A stretch of 64,000 nt of DNA from CALWZE01 sp964645785 (GTDB lineage: Bacteria > Bacillota > Clostridia > Oscillospirales > Ruminococcaceae). The position numbers were made by a program, and so were the translations under genes. Positions 44,577-52,955 of the stretch are shown piece after piece. Within the stretch, counting starts at the first letter, position 1, and every line of letters begins with the position of its first letter. The notes beneath the pieces are model-generated. The model saw only the letters and a list, made by a program, of their open reading frames with translations, did not search any database and was not told the origin of the DNA. The stretch lies in assembly GCA_964645785.1 (NCBI GenBank), contig CAZYAV010000001.1, positions 62,001 through 126,000 on the forward strand. Direction: 5' to 3'.

Positions 44577-45634
44577 GTAACTTCCTTTTTCCTGAGGCTG
44601 TAAACGAATGCAAGCACCTGGGCGACGGTTTTATAGAACTGTTCCGGGATCTCGTGATCCACCTCCACCGCCTCGAACAGGCCGCGCGCGAGCGGTCTGT
44701 TTTCGGTGATATAGACGTCGTTTTCCTCCGCGACGCGGACAATCCGCAACGCCAGCTCATCCGCGCCCTTGGCAATCACCACCGGCGCGCGGTGCTTTTT
44801 CTGGTCGTATTGCAGCGCCACCGCGTAGTGGGTCGGGTTACGGATAACCACGTCCGCCTGCGGCACCTTCTGCATCATGCGCCGCTGGGCGCGCTGCTGC
44901 TGGATCTGGCGGATTCGTCCCTTGACCTGCGGGTCGCCTTCCAGCTGTTTATATTCGTCTTTAATCTCCTGCTTGCTCATGCGCAGGTTTTTCTCGTATT
45001 CCCACCACTGATAGAGATAATCCGCCGCCGCCAGAAACAGGAAGATGATGCAGGCGTTCTGCACAATCTTCATCAGCAGATTGCCGACCATCGCCAGCGC
45101 CCCGCCAAAGGACATATCCAGCAGCCGTGTGAAGCCGATCAGCTCATCCCTGATGCCGAGATACAGGATATATAACAGGACAATAATCTTGATGATGGAT
45201 TTGAGCAGCTCCACCAGGCTGCGCATGGAGAATATCTTTTTCAGCCCGGACAGCGGGTTCAGGCGGTTTGCCTTGAACGCGAAGCTCTTGGCCGAAAAGA
45301 GCATTTTGGTTTGCAGCATGGTCAGCACGATGGCAATCAGCACGCCCACCAGCAGCACCGGCATCGCTGCCTTGGCAAAGACGATTACGCTGTCAACCAG
45401 CAGGTCGTTCAGCGTATTCTGCGTCAGTTCGGTCGTTGTGGCGGCCATGCTGACGCTGTCCTTTATGGTGTTGCCAAGCGTCTCTATATTGAACGAGGCG
45501 AGCATCTTCAGCAGGAAAAACTGGGCGAACAGGGACGCAACCACCACAATCTCGTTGCTTTTGAATACGTTACCTTTTTTTCGTTCGTCCTGTTTTCGTT
45601 TTGGTGTGGCCTTTTCGGTCTTTTCGCCCGGCAT
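44573..45634 (-). CDS. flhB: flagellar export switch protein FlhB
   Basis: 353 residues. Four membrane helices to about residue 215, then the cytoplasmic domain with the autocleavage motif NPTH at 266-269. Cleavage between Asn and Pro switches export from rod/hook to filament proteins, controlled by FliK. A second, short FlhB-like gene lies elsewhere in the window. Confidence 0.97.
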   Translation of the reverse strand: MPGEKTEKATPKRKQDERKKGNVFKSNEIVVVASLFAQFFLLKMLASFNIETLGNTIKDSVSMAATTTELTQNTLNDLLVDSVIVFAKAAMPVLLVGVLIAIVLTMLQTKMLFSAKSFAFKANRLNPLSGLKKIFSMRSLVELLKSIIKIIVLLYILYLGIRDELIGFTRLLDMSFGGALAMVGNLLMKIVQNACIIFLFLAAADYLYQWWEYEKNLRMSKQEIKDEYKQLEGDPQVKGRIRQIQQQRAQRRMMQKVPQADVVIRNPTHYAVALQYDQKKHRAPVVIAKGADELALRIVRVAEENDVYITENRPLARGLFEAVEVDHEIPEQFYKTVAQVLAFVYSLRKKEVT

Positions 45635-45669
45635 CTCATCCCCCCTCGCCTATCCGGATTTTTCCCCGC

Positions 45670-46434
45670 TTATCCCGCCGCAGCCGCAAACAGATTCTGT
45701 ATCTGCGCGAGCATCTCCGTTTCATAATTCTGCATGAACCGCGTGACCGGCGCCGCAAACAGGAACAGCAGCGAAAACCCGACGAGGATCTTGACCTGAA
45801 AATGGATCGAAAACACGCTGATTTGGGGAATCAGCTTCATGAGGATGCCCATTGAGATTTCCAGCACAAAGGAGGCCGCAAGATAGGGCAGAACCAGATG
45901 CATGGCAAGGTTGAACGCCGAGACAAAGACGGTTAGCAGAAATTCAAGGATGTTCTCCATCCGGATTGACCCGCCCGGCGGAATCAGCTCAAACGAGGAG
46001 GCCGTCAGCTGGATGAAAATGAGATGGCTGTTGGTGATGAAAAAATAGATGTAGAACAAAAACTGAAACAGGGTGCTTGAGACCGAGCTCTGTATGTTCG
46101 TGCCCGGGTCAAAGGTCTTGGCCATGGCCAGGCCGAACGCGTTGTCGATGATGTCGCCGGCCATAAAGACGAGGTAAAAATAGAAGGAGAAGAGAATCCC
46201 CGCCGCAAAGCCGACAAACAGCTCCTGAATCAGCTGCAGGAGATAGGGAAGCTGCCCGGCGGCGGACGCCGGCGCAACCGTATAGGAAAGCACGACGCTG
46301 ATTGCAAACACAAGCCCCGCGCGCACCCTTGAGGGAATATTCCTGCGGGACAGAACCGGGTTGAAGAAGAACATCCCGCCGACCCGCGCAAATATCAAAA
46401 GAAGGGTATCCAGGCCGCTGATCTGAAGGGTCAT
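45670..46434 (-). CDS. fliR: flagellar export gate protein FliR
   Basis: 254 residues, about six hydrophobic segments. N-terminus LLLIFARVGGMFFFNPVLS and the loop RRNIPSRVRAGLVFAIS are typical of FliR/SctT. Part of the FliP-FliQ-FliR export channel. Gene order fliP-fliQ-fliR-flhB-flhA is intact. Confidence 0.96.
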   Translation of the reverse strand: MTLQISGLDTLLLIFARVGGMFFFNPVLSRRNIPSRVRAGLVFAISVVLSYTVAPASAAGQLPYLLQLIQELFVGFAAGILFSFYFYLVFMAGDIIDNAFGLAMAKTFDPGTNIQSSVSSTLFQFLFYIYFFITNSHLIFIQLTASSFELIPPGGSIRMENILEFLLTVFVSAFNLAMHLVLPYLAASFVLEISMGILMKLIPQISVFSIHFQVKILVGFSLLFLFAAPVTRFMQNYETEMLAQIQNLFAAAAG

Positions 46435-46437
46435 CGT

Positions 46438-46701
46438 TTAAAACCCGGACGCGATTCGCATGATATCGTTGAAAAAGTCGCTCAGGTTGGTCATCATCCA
46501 GGACCCGAGCGCAAGCAGCATGACCGCAATCACGACGATTTTCGGCACAAAGGCCAGGGTCTGCTCGTGGATTTGGGTCGCGGCCTGGAAGATTGCGATG
46601 ACCAGACCGACCAGCATACTGACAATCAGAAGCGGCGCGCTCAGCTTCAGAATCAGCATGACCGAGTCCCGAAACAAAATCAGAATCCCATCTTCGGACA
46701 T
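46438..46701 (-). CDS. fliQ: flagellar export gate protein FliQ
   Basis: 87 residues from ATG 46701, the usual FliQ length, with two hydrophobic helices (about 17-37 and 52-72). The motif AIFQAATQIHEQTLAFVPKI is diagnostic. Longer upstream frames lack homology. Confidence 0.96.
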   Translation of the reverse strand: MSEDGILILFRDSVMLILKLSAPLLIVSMLVGLVIAIFQAATQIHEQTLAFVPKIVVIAVMLLALGSWMMTNLSDFFNDIMRIASGF

Positions 46702-46735
46702 GGGCGAACCACCTCTTTTCTGCAAAATAGCCCCG

Positions 46736-47557
46736 CTAAGCGACGCCATAGCTGTTGACCAGCATCTGCATGATGAGCTGCCATCCGTCAACCACCACAA
46801 ACAGCATCAGCTTAAAGGGCAGTGAGATCATGGAGGGCGGCAGCATGACCATACCGATCGACATCAGGGTGCTGGAAACCACCATGTCGATGACAAGGAA
46901 GGGCAGATACAGGAAAAATCCGATCATAAACGCGCGGGATATCTCGCTTGTGATAAACGCCGGGGTGATGACGGTCAGGCTCAGCGCCATCATCTCCTGC
47001 TGGGTTGTGGCAAGCTCCTCCCGGCCGGAAAGGTTCTGGAACAGGTTCAGGTCGTCCGTCCGCGTCTGCTTGAGCATAAACTCCTTGAGCGGCACCTGCG
47101 CCGCGTCAATCGCCTCGGTCATCGAGATTTCCTGCGCCATATACGGCTGCAAGGCCACCTCGTTCAGCTCGGTCAGCACCGGGTTCATGATAAACAACGA
47201 CAGAAACAGCGCCAGGCCGACAATCACCTGGTTGGGCGGCGTGTTTTGTAGCCCGATTGCGTTGCGCACAAGCGACAGCACAATCACGATGCGGGTAAAG
47301 CAGCTGAACATCAGCAGCAGGGTCGGCGCCAGGGTCAGCAGGATAAACAGACCCAGCAGCCGGAAGCTGTCCAGCCCGCCGGCGCCGTCGTCCGACACGT
47401 CGAACGAGACCGTCGCCGCGTGGGCGGGCGCCGCCGCCAGCACGGTCACCACAGCCAGCACAAGGCACACGCCGCAAACGACGCCCAGCTTCATCCATGA
47501 CCGCTTTTTATTTGTCTTCGCTTTGCTCCTGGTCATTGCCCGATTCACTGCGAACAT
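46736..47557 (-). CDS. fliP: flagellar export gate protein FliP
   Basis: 273 residues from ATG 47557 (GAAGGAAA about 9 nt upstream); ATG 47536 and 47494 are alternatives. A signal peptide is likely, with AAAPAHA before ATVSFDV. Conserved FliP blocks follow: LTLAPTLLLMFSCFTRIVIVLSLVRNAIG, PPNQVIVGLALFLS and the C-terminal MLPPSMISLPFKLMLFV. It overlaps the end of fliO by 50 nt. Confidence 0.95.
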   Translation of the reverse strand: MFAVNRAMTRSKAKTNKKRSWMKLGVVCGVCLVLAVVTVLAAAPAHAATVSFDVSDDGAGGLDSFRLLGLFILLTLAPTLLLMFSCFTRIVIVLSLVRNAIGLQNTPPNQVIVGLALFLSLFIMNPVLTELNEVALQPYMAQEISMTEAIDAAQVPLKEFMLKQTRTDDLNLFQNLSGREELATTQQEMMALSLTVITPAFITSEISRAFMIGFFLYLPFLVIDMVVSSTLMSIGMVMLPPSMISLPFKLMLFVVVDGWQLIMQMLVNSYGVA

Positions 47558-47924
47558 CGCCTGATTTCCTTCCGCTGCGCTTTTTGAGTTCCGATACGAG
47601 GTTCTGATAAAACAGAGTCGAGCCCAGCTTATCCGGCGCGCCGCTGTCCCGGAGCACGTAATCCTCCAGCTCGCAGATCAGCGAAATCGCGTTTGGCGTA
47701 ACCGAAATAAGCAGCGTCTTTCCCGCCGCGGACACGACGCACAGGCTCTGGCTTTTGCCGAGCGTCAGGCGGTCGACGACCTTCAGCTGGCCGTCCTTGC
47801 CCGCCGCCTGCCCGCCGTACTGCTTGCCGAGCAGGCGGGTTGTGTAGTAGGCCGCAAACAGAATCACGACCATGGCCAGCAGCATCCCGCCGATTGTCAG
47901 CGCCGTGCGCAGTTCCTCGCTCAT
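47508..47924 (-). CDS. fliO: flagellar assembly protein FliO (FliZ)
   Basis: 138 residues. One N-terminal membrane helix (about 9-29), then the small FliO domain with LKVVDRLTLGKSQSLCVV, and a charged C-terminal tail. It helps assemble the FliP ring. It follows cheY by 6 nt. Confidence 0.9.
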   Translation of the reverse strand: MSEELRTALTIGGMLLAMVVILFAAYYTTRLLGKQYGGQAAGKDGQLKVVDRLTLGKSQSLCVVSAAGKTLLISVTPNAISLICELEDYVLRDSGAPDKLGSTLFYQNLVSELKKRSGRKSGDVRSESGNDQEQSEDK

Positions 47925-47930
47925 CGCGGA

Positions 47931-48293
47931 TTAAAGCGGCAGCAGCTTGCTGACGGTCTGCACAATGCGGTCCTGCTTGAACGGCTTGACGATGAAGTCG
48001 AGCGCGCCCAGCTTAATCGCGTCCATAACCATGGATTCCTGCCCCATGGCCGAGCACATGACGACCTTTGCGTTGGGGTCGAGCTTTTTAATCTCGCCCA
48101 GCGCCTGGATTCCGTCCATATTGGGCATGGTGATATCCATGATGACAAGGTCGGGCTTGATTGCCTGATACTGCTCAACGGCCTTCTGGCCGTCCTCAGC
48201 CTCGACAAAATCGGTGTAGCCCGCGCCCGAAAGGTGTGTCTGCACCATCTTTCTCATAAATCCGGCGTCGTCGACAACAAGAATCTTATACAT
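47931..48293 (-). CDS. cheY: chemotaxis response regulator CheY
   Basis: 120 residues, a stand-alone receiver: VVDDAGFMRKMV, phospho-acceptor Asp 53 in LVIMDITMPNMDG, and Lys in FIVKPF. Phosphorylated by CheA, it binds FliM to change rotation. 21 nt after fliY. Confidence 0.97.
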   Translation of the reverse strand: MYKILVVDDAGFMRKMVQTHLSGAGYTDFVEAEDGQKAVEQYQAIKPDLVIMDITMPNMDGIQALGEIKKLDPNAKVVMCSAMGQESMVMDAIKLGALDFIVKPFKQDRIVQTVSKLLPL

Positions 48294-48314
48294 GGCTCAA
48301 TACCTCTTTCTTTC

Positions 48315-49730
48315 TCACAAATTCGTTCCAAGCGAATCCATCAGTTCTTTTGTTCCGGTCAGTTCGGTAATCCGTACTCCAAAATTATCCCCAACAACCA
48401 TGACGTCTCCGCGCGCAATCAGCTGTCCGTTGACAATGATGTCCGCGGGCGCCCCGGTTTGTTTGTCGAGCTCCACAACCGTTCCCTGCCCAAAGTCGAT
48501 AATGTCGCGAATCGGCTTTTTGGCCGTGCCGATGACGACCGACACATCCAGCTTGACCCCCATCAGCAGCCCCATGTTGGTGTCGTTCATGGGCTGCATC
48601 GATTTGGCCTTTGCAAATTCCGGGAATTCCGCGTTATGCAGGTTCATGACCGGCTGCTGGTAGCCCTGCTGGGCGTACTGCGGCTGCGGATACCCATACC
48701 CCATCGGCGGAGCGGCGTAGCCCTGCTGCGGGTAATACTCGGGCGGATACCCCGTCGTCGGCGGCTGGATGGGCGGCTGCACATAGGCAGGCGGCTGCTG
48801 CATCTGCGGCGCGGCGGGCTGCCCGGCCCCCTCGGGGACGAATGCCGGCTGCTGCCCGGGAACGGGCTCCGGCATGGCCGGCTGTGGCATTGGCTGCGGC
48901 ATTGGCTGCGGCGTCTGCGGCGGCGCTGCGGCGGGCTGCGGCATCTGCGGGGCTGCAGCCGGCTGCGGTGCAGGCTGGGGGGCGGGCTGGGGGGCAGGCT
49001 GCGGCGCAGCGGCGGGCGCAGGCGCCGGCTGGTGCACCGGCTCTGCCGCGATCTGCTGCGGAGGCACCGGCTGCGGCGCGGACTCCTTTGGCGGCGCGGG
49101 CGGCGGTGCGGGCGTCTCAACCTGCGGGCTGACACTTTCGACAATCCGCTTTGCAAGCGTTGTGCTCATCAGGCTGCAGAACGTCGTGTCCAGCAGATCC
49201 TTAATCATCATCTTAAAGGATATCGAAACGACCTGCTGCTCCTTGTCGATATCCTGAAACGCGGACTGTGCAATGTCGTCGCCGTTTGCAAGATATGCCG
49301 TCGGTGTCGAGATGTTGATTGGCATATCCAGAATTTTGGACAGCGCCGTTGCGGATGCGCCCATCATCTGGTTCATGACTTCACATGCGGCGCTCATGCT
49401 CAGGTCGTCGAATTCAAAATCCTCCGCGTTGGCGGTTCCGTCATTGCCCATCAGCAGATTGAGGATGATCTGCATATCCTTTTTGCGGAACACGATGACA
49501 TTCTCGCCGTCGATCCCCTCAACGTATTTGATGCGCACAACAAGCGCCGGGTCAAGATTGCTGTAATCAATGTTGCCGAATTTATCCTGATTGATGACCG
49601 GCGTTGTGATAATGACCTGTTTTTCAAGCATGGTGGAGACCGCTGTGGCGGCGGCGCCCATGCTCATATTCATCACTTCACCGACCGCATCCAATCCGTC
49701 GGCGGATAAGAATTCCTTTTCCTCACTCAT
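48315..49730 (-). CDS. fliY: flagellar switch phosphatase FliY with long Pro/Gln/Ala linker
   Basis: 471 residues. Residues about 1-205 form a CheC/FliY-type phosphatase domain with an N-terminal GEVMNMSMGAAATAVS helix and a second CEVMNQMMGASATALS motif (E and N intact in both). The C-terminal ~100 residues are the FliN domain (LDVSVVIGTAKKPIRDIIDFGQGTVVELD). Between them (about 210-370) is an unusually long Pro/Gln/Ala/Met-rich linker with PQPAPQPAPQ and PQPMPQPMPQ repeats. FliY dephosphorylates CheY-P at the switch and replaces FliN in the C-ring. Starts 8 nt inside the end of fliM. Confidence 0.96.
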   Translation of the reverse strand: MSEEKEFLSADGLDAVGEVMNMSMGAAATAVSTMLEKQVIITTPVINQDKFGNIDYSNLDPALVVRIKYVEGIDGENVIVFRKKDMQIILNLLMGNDGTANAEDFEFDDLSMSAACEVMNQMMGASATALSKILDMPINISTPTAYLANGDDIAQSAFQDIDKEQQVVSISFKMMIKDLLDTTFCSLMSTTLAKRIVESVSPQVETPAPPPAPPKESAPQPVPPQQIAAEPVHQPAPAPAAAPQPAPQPAPQPAPQPAAAPQMPQPAAAPPQTPQPMPQPMPQPAMPEPVPGQQPAFVPEGAGQPAAPQMQQPPAYVQPPIQPPTTGYPPEYYPQQGYAAPPMGYGYPQPQYAQQGYQQPVMNLHNAEFPEFAKAKSMQPMNDTNMGLLMGVKLDVSVVIGTAKKPIRDIIDFGQGTVVELDKQTGAPADIIVNGQLIARGDVMVVGDNFGVRITELTGTKELMDSLGTNL

Positions 49731-50751
49731 GCCGTTCCCCTCCCTTGGTGGTCGTCGTTATCGCGTCGACAATTTTAAACGCCTTTTTCTTGCCTACCAC
49801 GCCGAGCTTGGCCGTGTACCACGGGATTCCCTCGACATTTATGATAATATCGCCGTCAATGCGTTTTCCGAGCGAGATGACGTCGTTCACCTGCAATTGT
49901 GAAACATCGCCGAGCGACATCTGCGAATTGTCCAGCACAGCCTCCAGCACAAGGTCGGACTGCTTCAGCAGCTCCATCAGCTGTTCCTGCTTCTCCTTTT
50001 CCTTGTCCGGATCCTGCTTTTTGACGACATGGGCGTATTTGCCGTTAAATGTATTGATGAGCCTTTCCAGGTTCTCTGCGGGCATGCAGATATTCGCGTT
50101 TGTCGTGCCCTCGTCGTTCTTCACATCCACTGAGATGATGATGACGATATCCTGCGGGGCATACGCCTGAAGCAGCCGCCCGTTCGTCTCGATGCTTTGC
50201 AGCTTTGCGCTCATGGGGAAATAGCTCTGCCAGGTGTCCTGCAAATACTGGGTGACCCGCTCCATGACGCTTTCCAGCAGCGCAAGCTCGATTTCGGTAT
50301 AGGGGCGGTCGAAGGTCTCCACCTGCTGCATACCGCCGAGCAGCCGCTCGACGATGGTGAAGCAGAGCACCGAGGACATCTCCATCATCATGGTGGCGCT
50401 GTCCGACCCCTCCTCGCCCCCGGTTGTATAGTCAATCATCCCGATGAAGGTGTTGTCCGGCAAAGCGTTGCTGAACTCGTAATACTGCTGCTCCTCGATA
50501 TGACTGATGGTCACCTCCTGCACCGTGCGCAGGATGCTGGTTAAGTAAGAAGATAAAACCCTTGCAAAGTTCTCGTACAGGTTGCTGAGCGATTTAATCT
50601 GGTCTTTTGTGAACTTTTTGGGGGATGAAAAGTCGTATTTTTTGACTTTTTCTTTTTCTGTCTTTGTCGCCGCCTCTTCTTCGACGCTGTCGCCCGATCT
50701 CATCCGATTCAGCAGCTCGTCGATCTGGCTTTGCGTCAACGCCTCCGGCAT
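49723..50751 (-). CDS. fliM: flagellar motor switch protein FliM
   Basis: 342 residues. N-terminal CheY-P-binding ALTQSQIDELL, the central CheC-like domain (about 45-235) and C-terminal SpoA domain (LVLEAVLDNSQMSLGDVSQLQVNDVISLG) are complete. An acidic/Lys linker with PDKEKEKQEQ precedes the SpoA domain. No fliL gene lies upstream; motB is adjacent. Confidence 0.97.
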   Translation of the reverse strand: MPEALTQSQIDELLNRMRSGDSVEEEAATKTEKEKVKKYDFSSPKKFTKDQIKSLSNLYENFARVLSSYLTSILRTVQEVTISHIEEQQYYEFSNALPDNTFIGMIDYTTGGEEGSDSATMMMEMSSVLCFTIVERLLGGMQQVETFDRPYTEIELALLESVMERVTQYLQDTWQSYFPMSAKLQSIETNGRLLQAYAPQDIVIIISVDVKNDEGTTNANICMPAENLERLINTFNGKYAHVVKKQDPDKEKEKQEQLMELLKQSDLVLEAVLDNSQMSLGDVSQLQVNDVISLGKRIDGDIIINVEGIPWYTAKLGVVGKKKAFKIVDAITTTTKGGERHE

Positions 50752-50772
50752 ATACGATTCCCCTCCCCTCTG

Positions 50773-51660
50773 TTATTCTTCTGCGATCGGCTCGGCGAGA
50801 TCGGCGCCCGCTTCCCCTAACCCATCGACTGGCTCGGCGAGGTCGGCGCCCGCGCCCTCCATCTCACTGATCGGCTCAAACAGGTCGGTGCCTGCTCCCT
50901 CTATCTCGTTATTATACAACTTTCCGAGCGCGTCGTAAAATGCAACATCCATATTGCTGTCCACGCCGACAATGACCATCTCGACGCGCCGGTTGAGCGC
51001 CCGGGTGGATTCCATGCTGTTGTCCGCCACCGGATAATGCTTGCCGTACCCCATCGTCACAACCTTTTTGGGGTTGAAATCGACCGTATATTCCAGATAG
51101 GACGCGATGGTCGACGCGCGCTCGCCCGACAGCATCCAGCCGGAATTCCTGTCCGAGCCATCCATCGGGTCGGCCGTGTGGCCAATCACCGCCACCATCT
51201 TGATGGCGCTCTCGTACATTTTGAGCCCCTCGCCGATATATTCCAGCGTGGGGTAGCTTTCCGGCAGCAGCATGTACTCATCCGGATAGAACAGCAGCGC
51301 CGTGTTGAATCGGATGTAAATCATCCCGTCCTCAAAGGACACCTCGACGACGCCGCTCGCGTCGTTGGCGCTGACAAACGAGTCGATATACTCATATAAC
51401 AGATCCATCGCCTCGATCGGCTCCGGTTCCGATCCGTGCTCGCCCTCACCCTCGACCGCGCCGCTGTTGACGATCTCCTCAATAATCTCGGGCGGCAGAT
51501 TGGAAAACGACCGGATAAACGCGTTGAACTTCTCTGAATCGACCGACGACATGCTCAGCAGCACGGCGAAAAAGGTCAGCAGCAGCGTCACCATATCGGC
51601 GTATGTGTTCAGCCACGAGCCCTCGCCGCCGCCGCCCGAATCCTTTTTTTTCCTGCTCAA
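50773..51660 (-). CDS. motB: flagellar motor stator protein MotB
   Basis: 295 residues. Membrane helix at about 19-39 with the proton-binding Asp 22 in NTYADMVTLLL, then an OmpA-like peptidoglycan-binding domain (about 120-245; GHTADPM, SGERASTIASYL and ALNRRVEMVIVG). The last ~45 residues are three 14-residue near-repeats (EGAGTDLFEPISE, EGAGADLAEPVDG, EAGADLAEPIAE), absent from ordinary MotB. 31 nt after motA. Confidence 0.95.
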   Translation of the reverse strand: MSRKKKDSGGGGEGSWLNTYADMVTLLLTFFAVLLSMSSVDSEKFNAFIRSFSNLPPEIIEEIVNSGAVEGEGEHGSEPEPIEAMDLLYEYIDSFVSANDASGVVEVSFEDGMIYIRFNTALLFYPDEYMLLPESYPTLEYIGEGLKMYESAIKMVAVIGHTADPMDGSDRNSGWMLSGERASTIASYLEYTVDFNPKKVVTMGYGKHYPVADNSMESTRALNRRVEMVIVGVDSNMDVAFYDALGKLYNNEIEGAGTDLFEPISEMEGAGADLAEPVDGLGEAGADLAEPIAEE

Positions 51661-51691
51661 ACTTGCTCACACCTCTCCGTGCGGATGATCC

Positions 51692-52558
51692 TTATTTTGC
51701 CTCTTCCCCGCCTTCCGCGGCGGCCGCGCCGCCGCCCTTCTTGGCAAGCTTCTTCAGCTGATATTCGGGCAGCATGTGCATCAGACGATCCTGAATCAGG
51801 TTCGGGTTTTCGCCCGACTGAATCGCCTGGATTCCCTCGCAGACAATCCGTTTGCAGAGCATCTCCTCCTCGTGCCGGACGCCCAGCTTGTTGGCGAACG
51901 GCGAAAAGAAGATGTTTGCCAGCATGGAGCCGTACAGGGTTGTAATCAGCGCGACCGCCATGTTCGGGCCGACTGACTCGATATCCTGAAGGGATTTCAG
52001 CATGTTAATCAGGCCGATGAGGGTACCGATCATACCGAACGCCGGACCGAGCGCCGCGCCCTGGTTGTAGATTGCCCGCTCGGAGGAGTGCCGGTCGTCC
52101 AGGTCGTCGATCCAGCTCTCCATCTGCACCTTGACCTTTTCCGGATCGACCGAGTCGACAATCATCTGTATGCTGTTTTTGAGAAAGGGATCCTTGATCT
52201 CCGCCGCCTTTTCCTCCAGCGAAAGCAGGCCGTTGATGCGGGCGGTTTTTGCAAGCTCCACAATCTGCTCGATGTATTTGGTGGGCACATATTGCTGCGG
52301 CAAAAAGACAATCCCGATATGCTTGGGGATCTTGGCCAGCATATTGCCCGGGAACATGATAAACAGGCAGGCGAATGTACCGCCGACGACAATCGCGACA
52401 CTGGTCGGGTCGATAAAGCTGGAAAAGTTGCCCATCTCGATGGTGTAAGTAACCGTCCCGTCCTCCGCCGTGTTTTTAACCAGGATAATGCCCATCACCA
52501 TCATGGCAAAGGCCAGCAGCAGCCCGACAATCGACATAATATCTATCTTACGTTTCAT
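51692..52558 (-). CDS. motA: flagellar motor stator protein MotA
   Basis: 288 residues, four membrane helices. The cytoplasmic loop and ALGPAFGMIGTLIGLINMLKSL with GPNMAVALITTLYG are the conserved MotA/TolQ/ExbB core. The C-terminus is Ala/Glu/Lys-rich. Its start overlaps the flbD stop by 4 nt. Confidence 0.96.
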   Translation of the reverse strand: MKRKIDIMSIVGLLLAFAMMVMGIILVKNTAEDGTVTYTIEMGNFSSFIDPTSVAIVVGGTFACLFIMFPGNMLAKIPKHIGIVFLPQQYVPTKYIEQIVELAKTARINGLLSLEEKAAEIKDPFLKNSIQMIVDSVDPEKVKVQMESWIDDLDDRHSSERAIYNQGAALGPAFGMIGTLIGLINMLKSLQDIESVGPNMAVALITTLYGSMLANIFFSPFANKLGVRHEEEMLCKRIVCEGIQAIQSGENPNLIQDRLMHMLPEYQLKKLAKKGGGAAAAEGGEEAK

Positions 52559-52776
52559 TTCGTCTCGTCCTCACGATTTTCAACTTCGATAAATTTTGAA
52601 AAGCAACGCTGTTTGAATTGGACTATCAAATCAACGATTTCTTCCTTTGACTCCTTCACAATATAAACCCGCTTATTCACCATATGGATCGTCGTGTCGG
52701 GCGTCTCGTCAATTGTTTCGATCAGGTCTGAATTCAGCCCGAATTCCTCTCCGTTCAGCCGCCGAACTATAATCAT
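52555..52776 (-). CDS. flbD: flagellar protein FlbD/SwrD
   Basis: 73 residues from ATG 52776, with GAGGTGG 8 nt upstream. MIIVRRLNGEEFGLNSDLIETIDETPDTTI and the final KFKQRC-type tail are the FlbD signature. The Bacillus homologue SwrD raises stator-driven torque for swarming. Located between flgE and motA, its usual place. Confidence 0.93.
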   Translation of the reverse strand: MIIVRRLNGEEFGLNSDLIETIDETPDTTIHMVNKRVYIVKESKEEIVDLIVQFKQRCFSKFIEVENREDETK

Positions 52777-52803
52777 CTTTCCACCTCGCCAAACCGGGCG
52801 TTT

Positions 52804-52850
52804 CCGTCTTGGGCGAGCGGAAACCGTCGCTTTCCGTTCGCCCAAGACGG
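52804..52850 (-). other. long hairpin between flgE and flbD
   Basis: A 20-bp stem (one wobble) between 52804-52823 and 52831-52850, arms CCGTCTTGGGCGAGCGGAAA and TTTCCGTTCGCCCAAGACGG. No T-run follows on the minus strand, so it is not a standard terminator. Confidence 0.85.
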
Positions 52851-52887
52851 CGGCGCGCCGCCGTCCCTGTTTTGAACACACCACGAG

Positions 52888-52941
52888 CCGGTTCGCAGGG
52901 CCGGCCTTTTAAACTGCAAGGTCAGCCCTGATGCGAACCGG
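52888..52941 (-). other. second hairpin downstream of flgE
   Basis: CCGGTTCGCA (52888-52897) pairs with TGCGAACCGG (52932-52941), with inner GGGC/GCCC pairing. It lies 15 nt past the flgE stop, before the larger hairpin. Confidence 0.75.
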
Positions 52942-52955
52942 TCGTTTTATTGCGC

